Below, piece by piece: positions 53,065-64,000 of a stretch of DNA of 64,000 nucleotides. Both the position numbers and the translations under genes were made by a program. The DNA is from Diplolepis rosae. Its lineage: Eukaryota > Arthropoda > Insecta > Hymenoptera > Diplolepididae. The stretch covers positions 372,001 through 436,000 of the forward strand of contig JAPYXD010000717.1 of assembly GCA_030998225.1 (NCBI GenBank), in the 5' to 3' direction. The notes under the pieces were generated by a model. The model was not told where the DNA came from. It saw only the letters and a program-made list of their open reading frames with translations, and did not search any database. Position 1 is the first letter of the stretch, and the number at the start of each line of letters is the position of its first letter.

Positions 53065-56000
53065 GAATTCTCATATAAAAGAAATAATGTTTTAGAGCTA
53101 ATAATGTTACTAGTAATGATGTTTTATTCCGATTAATTACTTTATAAACTACTTAGAAACAAAATCACACGTGAACATATCCATTGTGCACGTCCGTAAA
53201 CTTGCACAGCAACTGTCCCCCCACGTATAGAAACGGACATGAACGAAGAATTCTTATATGAAAGAAATAAAGTTTTAGATCTTATAATATTTCTAGTCAT
53301 GATGTTTTGTTCCGATTAATTACATTTCAAAACAATTAGAAACAAAATCAAACGTAAAAATATCTATGGTGGACTGTTATGATATTGCAAAGGAACTGTC
53401 CACACGTATGGAAAAGGACATAGATGGTGAATTTTCATATTAAAGAAATAATGTTTTAGAGCTAATAATGTTACTAGCAATGATGTTTTATTGAGGTTCA
53501 TTACACTATAAACTACTTAGAAACAAAATCAAACGTTAAAATATCTATCGTGGACTGTCATAACAGTTCACAGGAACTGTCCACACGTATAGAAAAGGAC
53601 ATAGACGGTGAATTCTCATATAAAAGAAATAATGTTTGAGAGCTAATAATGTTACTAGCAATGATGTTATATTCAGATTAATTACACTATAAAATACTTA
53701 GAAACAAAAGCAAACGTAAAAATATCTATGGTGGACTGTTATAATATTGCACAGGAACAGTCCACACCCGTATAGAAACGGACATGGACTGTGAATTCTC
53801 ATATAATACAAATAAATTTTCAGAGCTAATAATGTTACTAGTAATGATGCTTTATTCAGATTAATTACATTATATACTACTTAGAAACAAAATCAAACAT
53901 AAAAATATCCAAGGTTGGCTTTCATAAACTTGCACAGGAACTGTCCACACCCGTATAGAAACGGACATGGACGGTGAATTCTCATATAATACAAATAAAT
54001 TTTCAGAGCTGATAATGACACTAGTAATGATGTTTTAATCCGATTAATTACTTTATAAACTACTTAGAAACAAAATCACACCTGAATATATCCATTGTGC
54101 ACGTACCTAAACATGCACAGAAACTGTCCCCCCAAGTATAGAAACGGACATGAACGAAGAATTCTTATATAAGAGAAATAAAGTTTTAGAGCTAATAATA
54201 TTTCTAGTAATGATGTTTTATACTGATTAATTACATTGCGAATTACTTAGAAACAAAATCAAACGTGAAAATATCTATGGTGGACTGTTATAAGATTGCA
54301 CAGGAAATGTCAACATGTATAGAAACAGACATAGAAGGTGAATTTTCATATTAAAGAAATAATGTTTTAGAGCTAATAATGTTACTAGCAATGATTTTTT
54401 ATTGAGATTCATTACATTATAAACTACTTAGAAACAAAATCAAACGTGAAAATAGCTATCGTGGACTGTCATAACATTGCACAGGAACTGTCCACACGTA
54501 TAAAAACAGACATAGTCGGTGAATTCTAATATTAAACAAATAATATTTTAGAGCTAATAATGTTACTAGTAATGATGTTTTATTGAGATTCATTACACTA
54601 TAAACTACTTAGAAACAAAATCAAACAGGAAAATATCTATCGTGGACTGTTATAAGATTGCACAGGAAATGTCAACACGTATAGAAACAGAAATAGACGG
54701 TGAATTCTCAGATAAAAGAAATAAGGTTTCAGAGCTAATAATGTTACTAGTAATGATGTTTTATTCCGATCAATTACTTTATAAACTACTTAGAACCAAA
54801 ACGAAACGTAGAATTATCTATGGGGGGCTGTCATAAAACTTCACAGGAACTGTCCACACGTATAGAAACTGACATAGACGGTGAATTCTCATATAAAATA
54901 AATAATGTTTTAGAGCTAATAATGTTACTAGCAATGATGTTTTATTCCGATTAATTACATTTCAAAAACAATTAGAAACAAAATAAAACGTAAAAATATC
55001 TGTGGCTGGCTGTCATAAAATTACACAGTAACTGACCACACGTATAGAAACTGACATACACGGTGAATTCTCATATAAAATAAATAATGTTTTAGAGCTA
55101 ATAATGTTACTAGCAATGATGTTTTATTGAGATTAATTACACTCTAAACTACTTAGAAACAAAATCAAACGAGAAAATATCTATCGTGGACTGTTATAAG
55201 ATTGCACAGGAAATGTCAACACGTATAGAAACAGAAATAGACGGTGAATTCTCATATAAAAGAAATAATGTTTGAGAGCTAATAATGTTACTAGTCATGA
55301 TGTTTTATTCCGATTAATTACTTCATAAACTACTTAGAAACAATATCAAAAGTAAAAATATCTATGGTGGGCTGTCATAACATTGCACAGGAACTGTCCA
55401 CACGTATAGAAACAGACGTAGACGGTGAACTCTCATATAAAGTGAATAATGTGTTAGATCTAATATTGCTACTAGTAATGATGTTTTATTCCGATTAATT
55501 ACATTATATACTACTTAGAAACGAAATCAAGCATAAAAATATCCAAGGTGGGCTTTCATAAACTTGCACAGGAACTGTACACACCCGTATAGAAACGGAC
55601 ATGGACGGTGATTTCTCATACAAAATGAATAATGTTTTAGATCTAATAATGTGACTAGTAATGATGTTTTATTCTGATTAGTTACTTCATAAACTACTTA
55701 GAAACAAAATCAAAAGTAAAAATATCTATGGTGTGCTGTCATAACATTGCACAGGAACTGTCCACACGTATAGAAACTGACATAGACGGTGAATTCTCAT
55801 ATAAAATAAATAATGATTAGAGCTAATAATGTTACTAGTAATGATGCTTTATTCAGATTAATTACATTATGTACTACTTAGAAACAAAATCAAACATAAA
55901 AATATCCAAGGTGGGCTTTCATAAACTTGCACAGGAACAGTCCACACCCGTATAGAAACGGACATGGACGGTGAATTCTCATATAAAAGAAATATTGATT

Positions 56001-57236
56001 AGAGCTAATAATGTTACTAGTAATGATGCTTTATTCAGATTAATTACATTATATACTACTTAGAAACAAAATCAAACATGAAAATATCCAAGGTGGGCTT
56101 TCATAAACTTGCACAGGAACTGTCCACACCCGTATAGAAACGGACATGGACGGTGAATTCTCATATAATACAAATAAATTTTCAGAGCTGATAATGTCAC
56201 TAGTAATGATGTTTTAATCCGATTAATTACTTTATAAACTACTTAGAAACAAAATCACACCTGAATATATCCATTGTGCACGTACCTAAACATGCACAGA
56301 AACTGTCCCCCCAAGTATAGAAACGGACATGAACGAAGAATTCTTATATAAGAGAAATAAAGTTTTAGAGCTAATAATATTTCTAGTAATGATGTTTTAT
56401 ACTGATTAATTACATTGCGAATTACTTAGAAACAAAATCAAACGTGAAAATATCTATGGTGGACTGTTATAAGATTGCACAGGAAATGTCAACATGTATA
56501 GAAACAGAAATAGACGGTGAATTCTCAGATAAAAGAAATAAGGTTTCAGAGCTAATAATGTTACTAGTAATGATGTTTTATTCCGATTAATTACTTTATA
56601 AACTACTTAGAACCAAAACGAAACGTAGAATTATCTATGGGGGGCTGTCATAAAACTTCACAGGAACTGTCCACACGTATAGAAACTGACATAGACGGTG
56701 AATTCTCATATAAAATAAATAATGTTTTAGAGCTAATAATGTTACTAGCAATGATGTTTTATTCCGATTAATTACATTTCAAAAACAATTAGAAACAAAA
56801 TAAAACGTAAAAATATCTGTGGCTGGCTGTCATAAAATTACACAGTAACTGACCACACGTATAGAAACTGACATACACGGTGAATTCTCATATAAAATAA
56901 ATAATGTTTTAGAGCTAATAATGTTACTAGCAATGATGTTTTATTCTGATTAATTGCTTCATAAACTACTTAGAATAACAATCAAAAGTAAAAATATCCA
57001 TGGTGGTCTGTCATAACATTGCACTGGAACTGTCCACACGTATAGAAACTGACATAGACCGTGAATTCTCATATAAAAGAAATAATGTTTTAGAGCTGAT
57101 AATGTTATTAGCAATGATGTTCTATTCCTATTAATTACTTTATAAACTAATTAGAACCAAAACCAAACGTAGAAATATCTATGGTGGGCTGTCATAAAAT
57201 TTCACAGGAACTGTCCACACGTATAGAAACAGACAT
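53065..57236 (+). repeat. Higher-order unit delta, first copy (full)
   Basis: The part up to about 54,456 recurs at a shift of 4,540. The part from about 55,180 recurs at a shift of 3,815. The 725-base difference is four monomers, present here (about 54,456-55,180) and absent from the second copy. The unit holds three B-type monomers (C-runs near 53,218, 54,128 and 56,308), the acccgtatagaaacgg monomers, and the ggtttcagagc monomers at about 54,720 and 56,540. Two B-bearing modules inside it lie about 2,180 bases (12 monomers) apart, so the unit is itself built from an older internal duplication. Confidence 0.85.
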
Positions 57237-57604
57237 AGACAGTGAATTCTCATATAAAAGAAGTAAAGTATTAGAGCTAATAATGTTACTAGTAATGATG
57301 CTTTATTCTGATTAATTACATTATATACTACTTAGAAACAGAATCAAAAATAAAATATCTATGGTGGACTGTCATAAAATTGCACAGGAACTGTCCACAC
57401 GTATAGAAACTGACATAGACGGTGAATTCTCATATAAAATAAATAATGTTTTAGAGCTATTAATGTTACTAGTCATGATGTTATATTCAGATTAATTACA
57501 CTATAACATACTTAGAAACAAAAGCAAACGTAAAAATATCTATGGTGGGCTGTTATAAGATTGCACAGGAACTGTCCACACGTATAGACACAGACATAGA
57601 CCGT

Positions 57605-60600
57605 GAATTCTCATATAAAAGAAAAAATGTTTTAGAGCTAATAATGTTACTATTAATGATGTTTTATTCCGATTAATTACTTTATAAACTACTTAGAAAC
57701 AAAATCACACGTGAACATATCCATTGTGCACGTCCGTAAACTTGCACAGCAACTGTCCCCCCACGTATAGAAACGGACATGAACGAAGAATTCTTATATG
57801 AAAGAAATAAAGTTTTAGATCTTATAATATTTCTAGTCATGATGTTTTGTTCCGATTAATTACATTTCAAAACAATTAGAAACAAAATCAAACGTAAAAA
57901 TATCTATGGTGGACTGTTATGATATTGCAAAGGAACTGTCCACACGTATGGAAAAGGACATAGATGGTGAATTTTCATATTAAAGAAATAATGTTTTAGA
58001 GCTAATAATGTTACTAGCAATGATGTTTTATTGAGGTTCATTACACTATAAACTACTTAGAAACAAAATCAAACGTTAAAATATCTATCGTGGACTGTCA
58101 TAACAGTTCACAGGAACTGTCCACACGTATAGAAAAGGACATAGACGGTGAATTCTCATATAAAAGAAATAATGTTTGAGAGCTAATAATGTTACTAGCA
58201 ATGATGTTATATTCAGATTAATTACACTATAAAATACTTAGAAACAAAAGCAAACGTAAAAATATCTATGGTGGACTGTTATAATATTGCACAGGAACAG
58301 TCCACACCCGTATAGAAACGGACATGGACTGTGAATTCTCATATAATACAAATAAATATTCAGAGCTAATAATGTTACTAGTAATGATGCTTTATTCAGA
58401 TTAATTACATTATATACTACTTAGAAACAAAATCAAACATAAAAATATCCAAGGTTGGCTTTCATAAACTTGCACAGGAACTGTCCACACCCGTATAGAA
58501 ACGGACATGGACGGTGAATTCTCATATAATACAAATAAATTTTCAGAGCTGATAATGACACTAGTAATGATGTTTTAATCCGATTAATTACTTTATAAAC
58601 TACTTAGAAACAAAATCACACCTGAATATATCCATTGTGCACGTACCTAAACATGCACAGAAACTGTCCCCCCAAGTATAGAAACGGACATGAACGAAGA
58701 ATTCTTATATAAGAGAAATAAAGTTTTAGAGCTAATAATATTTCTAGTAATGATGTTTTATACTGATTAATTACATTGCGAATTACTTAGAAACAAAATC
58801 AAACGTGAAAATATCTATGGTGGACTGTTATAAGATTGCACAGGAAATGTCAACACGTATAGAAACAGACATAGAAGGTGAATTTTCATATTAAAGAAAT
58901 AATGTTTTAGAGCTAATAATGTTACTAGCAATGATGTTTTATTGAGATTCATTACATTATAAACTACTTAGAAACAAAATCAAACGAGAAAATATCTATC
59001 GTGGACTGTTATAAGATTGCACAGGAAATGTCAACACGTATAGAAACAGAAATAGACGGTGAATTCTCATATAAAAGAAATAATGTTTGAGAGCTAATAA
59101 TGTTACTAGTCATGATGTTTTATTCCGATTAATTACTTCATAAACTACTTAGAAACAATATCAAAAGTAAAAATATCTATGGTGGGCTGTCATAACATTG
59201 CACAGGAACTGTCCACACGTATAGAAACAGACGTAGACGGTGAACTCTCATATAAAGTGAATAATGTGTTAGATCTAATATTGCTACTAGTAATGATGTT
59301 TTATTCCGATTAATTACATTATATACTACTTAGAAACGAAATCAAGCATAAAAATATCCAAGGTGGGCTTTCATAAACTTGCACAGGAACTGTACACACC
59401 CGTATAGAAACGGACATGGACGGTGATTTCTCATACAAAATGAATAATGTTTTAGATCTAATAATGTGACTAGTAATGATGTTTTATTCTGATTAGTTAC
59501 TTCATAAACTACTTAGAAACAAAATCAAAAGTAAAAATATCTATGGTGTGCTGTCATAACATTGCACAGGAACTGTCCACACGTATAGAAACTGACATAG
59601 ACGGTGAATTCTCATATAAAATAAATAATGATTAGAGCTAATAATGTTACTAGTAATGATGCTTTATTCAGATTAATTACATTATGTACTACTTAGAAAC
59701 AAAATCAAACATAAAAATATCCAAGGTGGGCTTTCATAAACTTGCACAGGAACAGTCCACACCCGTATAGAAACGGACATGGACGGTGAATTCTCATATA
59801 AAAGAAATATTGATTAGAGCTAATAATGTTACTAGTAATGATGCTTTATTCAGATTAATTACATTATATACTACTTAGAAACAAAATCAAACATGAAAAT
59901 ATCCAAGGTGGGCTTTCATAAACTTGCACAGGAACTGTCCACACCCGTATAGAAACGGACATGGACGGTGAATTCTCATATAATACAAATAAATTTTCAG
60001 AGCTGATAATGTCACTAGTAATGATGTTTTAATCCGATTAATTACTTTATAAACTACTTAGAAACAAAATCACACCTGAATATATCCATTGTGCACGTAC
60101 CTAAACATGCACAGAAACTGTCCCCCCAAGTATAGAAACGGACATGAACGAAGAATTCTTATATAAGAGAAATAAAGTTTTAGAGCTAATAATATTTCTA
60201 GTAATGATGTTTTATACTGATTAATTACATTGCGAATTACTTAGAAACAAAATCAAACGTGAAAATATCTATGGTGGACTGTTATAAGATTGCACAGGAA
60301 ATGTCAACATGTATAGAAACAGAAATAGACGGTGAATTCTCAGATAAAAGAAATAAGGTTTCAGAGCTAATAATGTTACTAGTAATGATGTTTTATTCCG
60401 ATTAATTACTTTATAAACTACTTAGAACCAAAACGAAACGTAGAATTATCTATGGGGCCTGTCATAAAACTTCACAGGAACTGTCCACACGTATAGAAAC
60501 TGACATAGACGGTGAATTCTCATATAAAATAAATAATGTTTTAGAGCTAATAATGTTACTAGCAATGATGTTTTATTCCGATTAATTACATTTGAAAAAC

Positions 60601-61051
60601 AATTAGAAACAAAATAAAACGTAAAAATATCTGTGGCTGGCTGTCATAAAATTTCACAGTAACTGACCACACGTATAGAAACTGACATACACGGTGAATT
60701 CTCATATAAAATAAATAATGTTTTAGAGCTAATAATGTTACTAGCAATGCTGTTTTATTCTGATTAATTGCTTCATAAACTACTTAGAATAAAAATCAAA
60801 AATAAAAATATCCATGGTGGTCTGTCATAACATTGCACTGGAACTGTCCACACGTATAGAAACTGACATAGACCGTGAATTCTCATATAAAAGAAATAAT
60901 GTTTTAGAGCTGATAATGTTATTAGCAATGATGTTCTATTCCTATTAATTACTTTATAAACTAATTAGAACCAAAACCAAACGTAGAAATATCTATGGTG
61001 GGCTGTCATAAAATTTCACAGGAACTGTCCACACGTATAGAAACAGACATA
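57605..61051 (+). repeat. Higher-order unit delta, second copy, lacking four monomers
   Basis: It matches 53,065-54,456 at +4,540 and 55,180-57,236 at +3,815. Differences include tatggggcctgtc near 60,454 for tatggggggctgtc, and gaaaaaatg near 57,621 for gaaataatg. It diverges at about 61,052, where agaaggtg replaces agacagtg. Two monomers (57,237-57,604) separate it from the first copy. Confidence 0.85.
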
Positions 61052-61962
61052 GAAGGTGAATTCTCATATAAAACAAATAAAATTTCAGAGATAAAAGTGT
61101 TACTAGCAATGATGTTTTATTCTGACTAATTACTTTATAAACTACTTAGAACCAAAACCAAACGTAAAAATATCTATGGTGGGCTGTCATAACATTGCAC
61201 AGGAACTCTCCACACGTATAGAAACTGACATAGACGGTGAATTCTCATATAAAATAAATAATGTTTTAGAGCTAATAATGTTACTAGCAATGATGTTTTA
61301 TTGAGATTAATTACACTATAAACTACGTAGAAACAAAATCAAACGTGAAAATCTCTATCGTGGACTGTCATAATAGTTCACAGGAACTGTACACACGGAT
61401 AGAAACTGACATAGACGGTCAAATCTCATATAAAAGAAATAATGTTTTAGAGCTGATAATGTTATTAGCAATGATGTTCTATTCCGATTAATTACTTTAT
61501 AAACTACTTAGAACCAAAACAAAACGTAGAAATATCTATGGTGGGCTGTCATAAAATTTCACAGGAACTGTCCACACGTATAGAAACAGACATAGACGGT
61601 GAATTCTCATATAAAAGAAATAATGTTTGAGAGCTAATAATGTTACTAGTCATGATGTTTTATTGAGATTCATTAAACTATAAACTACTTAGAAACAAAA
61701 TCAAACGTTAAAATATCTATCGTGGACTGTCATAACAGTTCACAGGAACTGTCCACACGTATAGAAACAGACATAGACGGTGAATTCTCATATAAAAGAA
61801 ATAATGTTTGAGAGCTAATAATGTTACCAGTCATGATGTTTTATTCCGATTAATTACATTTCAAAACAATTAGAAACAAAATCAAACGTAAAAATATCTA
61901 TGGTAGACTGTTAGGATATTGCACAGGAACTGTCCACACGTATGGAAAAGGACATAGAAGGT

Positions 61963-62686
61963 GAATTTTAATATTAAAGAAATAATGTTTTAGAGCTAAT
62001 AATGTTACAAGCAATGATGTTTTATTGAGATTCATTAAACTATAAACTACTTAGAAACAAAATCAAACGTTAAAATATCTATCGTGGACTGTCATAACAG
62101 TTCACAGGAACTGTCCACACGTATAGAAACAGACATAGACGGTGAATTCTCATATAAAAGGAATAGCGTTTGAGGGCTAATAATGTTACTAGTCATGATG
62201 TTTTATTCCGATTAATTACATTTCGAATTACTTAGAAACAAAATCAAACGTGCAAATATCTATGGTGGACTGTTATAAGATTGCACAGGAAATGTCCACA
62301 CGTATGGAAAAGGACATAGAAGGTGAATTTTAATATTAAAGAAATAATGTTTTAGAGCTAATAATGTTACAAGCAATGATGTTTTATTGAGATTCATTAA
62401 ACTATAAACTACTTAGAAACAAAATCAAACGTTAAAATATCTATCGTGGACTGTCATAACAGTTCACAGGAACTGTCCACACGTATAGAAACAGACATAG
62501 ACGGTGAATTCTCATATAAAAGGAATAGCGTTTGAGAGCTAATAATGTTACTAGTCATGATGTTTTATTCCGATTAATTACATTTCGAATTACTTAGAAA
62601 CAAAATCAAACGTGCAAATATCTATGGTGGACTGTTATAAGATTGCACAGGAAATGTCCACACGTATGGAAAAGGACATAGAAGGT
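61963..62686 (+). repeat. Two tandem copies of a 2-monomer (362-bp) unit
   Basis: gaattttaatatt occurs at 61,963 and 62,325, and the equivalent point (gaattttcat) at 62,687. Both copies carry the rare ttacaagcaatg and aatagcgtttgag steps and the rare cgtgcaaatatc. A single aatagcgtttgag monomer at about 52,540 is a likely relative of the source. Confidence 0.85.
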
Positions 62687-62997
62687 GAATTTTCATATTA
62701 AAGAAATAATGTTTTAGAGCTAATAATGTTACTAGCAATGATGTTTTATTGAGGTTCATTAAACTATAAACTACTTAGAAACAAAATCAAACGAGATAAT
62801 ATCTATCGTGGACTGTTATAAGATTGCACAGGAAATGTCCACACGTATGGAAAAGGACATAGAAGGTGAATTTTCATATTAAAGAAATAATGTTTTAGAG
62901 CTAATAATGTTACTAGCAATGATGTTTTATTGAGGTTCATTAAACTATAAACTACTTAGAAACAAAATCAAACGAGATAATATCTATCGTGGACTGT
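62687..62997 (+). repeat. Tandem duplication of one monomer
   Basis: The monomer with gaattttcatatt, ttgaggttcattaaac and cgagataatatc occurs twice in direct succession (phase points 62,687 and 62,868, 181 bases apart). The second copy switches to the cagttcacagg type at about 62,997. Confidence 0.8.
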
Positions 62998-64000
62998 CAT
63001 AACAGTTCACAGGAACTGTCCACACGTATAGAAACAGACATAGACGGTGAATTCTCATATACAAGAAATAATGTTTGAGAGCTATTAATGTTACTAGTCA
63101 TGATGTTATATTCAGATTAATTACACTATAACATACTTAGAAACAAAAGCAAACGTAAAAATATCTATGGTGGACTGTTATAATATTGCACATGAACTGT
63201 CCACAAGTATAGAAACAGACATAGACGGTGAATTCTCATATAAAAGAAATAATGTTTGAGAGCTAATAATGTTACTAGTCATGATGTTTTATTCCGATTA
63301 ATTACATTTCGAATTACTTAGAAACAAAATCAAACGTGAAAATATCTATGGTGGACTGTCATAACATTGCACAGGAACTGTCCACACGTATAGAAACAGA
63401 CATAGATTTAATTCTCATATAAAATGAATAATGTTTTTGATCTAATATTGTTACTAGTAATGATGTTTTATGCCAATTAATTACATTATAATCTACTTAG
63501 AAAAAAATTAAACGTGAACGTATTCAAGGTGTGCGTCCCTAAAATTGCACAGAAACTGTCCCCCTTCGTATAGAAACGGACATGGAAGAAGAATTCTTAT
63601 ATGAAAGAAATAAAGTTTTAGATCTTATAATATTTCTAGTCATGATGTTTTGTTCCGATTAATTACATTTCAAAACAATTAGAAACAAAATCAAACGTAA
63701 AAATATCTATGGTGGACTGTTATGATATTGCACAGGAACTGTCCACACGTATAAAAACTGAAACAGACGGTGAATTCTCATATTAAAGAAATAATGTTTT
63801 AGAGCTAATAATGTTACTAGCAATGATGTTTTATTGAGGTTCATTACACTATAAGCTACTTCGAAACAAAATCAAACGTTAAAATATCTATCGTGGACTG
63901 TCATAACAGTTCACAGGAACTGTCCACACGTATAGAAAAGGACATAGACGGTGAATTCTCATATAAAAGAAATAATGTTTGAGAGCTAATAATGTTACTA

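Larger units (their letters stand above)
1..64000 (+). repeat. Tandem satellite array, ~181-bp EcoRI monomer, entire window
   Basis: Seen directly: the motif gaattctcatat recurs about every 181 bases from the first base to the last, always on the + strand, and all intervening sequence aligns to one monomer. A majority-rule monomer read by eye is 181 bases with about 54 G+C (near 30%). Recurrent landmarks in order are gaattctcatataaa, aataatgtt, gagctaataatg, gatgttttatt, gattaattac, taaactactt, caaaatcaaacg, aaatatctat, gtggactgtc, ttgcacagg, actgtccacacg and atagaaacagacatag. Individual monomers run from about 138 to 183 bases. No inverted segment, gene or long non-satellite stretch is seen apart from about 109 bases near 34.95 kb. 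Family knowledge: long homogeneous head-to-tail arrays of 150-200 bp AT-rich monomers are typical of eukaryotic centromeric and pericentromeric heterochromatin. Chromosomal position and species are not visible here. Strand is given in the orientation used for the consensus; transcription direction is unknown. Confidence 0.98.

Noticed and set aside
1..64000. CRISPR-like array of regularly spaced repeats
   Set aside because: The intervals between repeated words are themselves conserved from unit to unit. There are no unique spacers, only a continuous monomer of ~181 bases.
1..64000. Promoters, terminators or tRNA/rRNA genes in the array
   Set aside because: TATA-like and A/T-rich words occur in every monomer because of composition. 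Nothing is position-specific, and no cloverleaf or conserved RNA segment was recognised on either strand.

Overview
The whole 64,000-base window is one uninterrupted tandem satellite DNA array. I find no protein-coding gene, RNA gene, CRISPR array, operon or promoter that I can support. The monomer is about 181 bp (roughly 353 copies, estimated as window length divided by monomer length), near 30% G+C, and most copies carry an EcoRI site (GAATTC) that serves as a natural phase mark. Every copy reads in the same direction. The array is already under way at base 1 and still running at base 64,000, so both ends lie outside the window. This points to a eukaryotic centromeric or pericentromeric satellite. 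The species cannot be named from the sequence. A 109-bp foreign insert at 34,947-35,055 reminds me loosely of dispersed repeats in insect genomes, but that is a weak impression.

The monomer (consensus numbered from GAATTC) has an AT-rich first half holding three near-copies of aatRatgtt (positions 19, 36 and 51). An A-rich stretch follows around 91-113. The more G+C-rich last third holds an imperfect dyad, GTGGACTGT (122-130) and ACTGTCCAC (148-156). Two divergent monomer classes, called B (20 copies) and C (6 copies) here, replace this dyad with a C-run version. Further subfamilies differ at the EcoRI position (gtcaaatctc, gtgaattttc) and at tagtaatg / tagcaatg / tagtcatg / tagaaatg.

Layout: 1-8 kb holds an 18-monomer higher-order block (alpha) repeated with a 3,262-bp shift. 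8-14.4 kb is shorter-range mixing, with a 9-monomer-shifted repeat and a 4-monomer (724 bp) tandem repeat. 14.9-20.4 kb holds a third alpha copy with a local 5-monomer duplication. 20.5-24 kb holds a block (beta/eta) reused at 29-31.6 kb and 33.5-34.6 kb. 26-28 kb holds a fourth alpha copy that has lost one monomer. 34.9-35.1 kb holds the foreign insert. 35.5-42.8 kb is a near-perfect tandem duplication of a 20-monomer unit (gamma, about 3.6 kb). 43-50 kb is a mosaic. 50.5-51.6 kb is a 3-monomer tandem duplication. 53-61 kb is a 25-monomer unit (delta) whose second copy lacks 4 monomers. 61-64 kb has 1- and 2-monomer tandem duplications and a return to alpha/C-type sequence.

These parts do not work together as genes. 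They record unequal exchange, slippage and segmental amplification inside a satellite. The short open frames are monomer translations, nearly all opened by GTG rather than ATG, and I do not call them genes. I found no undescribed gene system. What merits a second look is array architecture: nested higher-order repeats, the dyad and its loss in B/C monomers, recurrent micro-deletions at internal direct repeats, and the single foreign insert.
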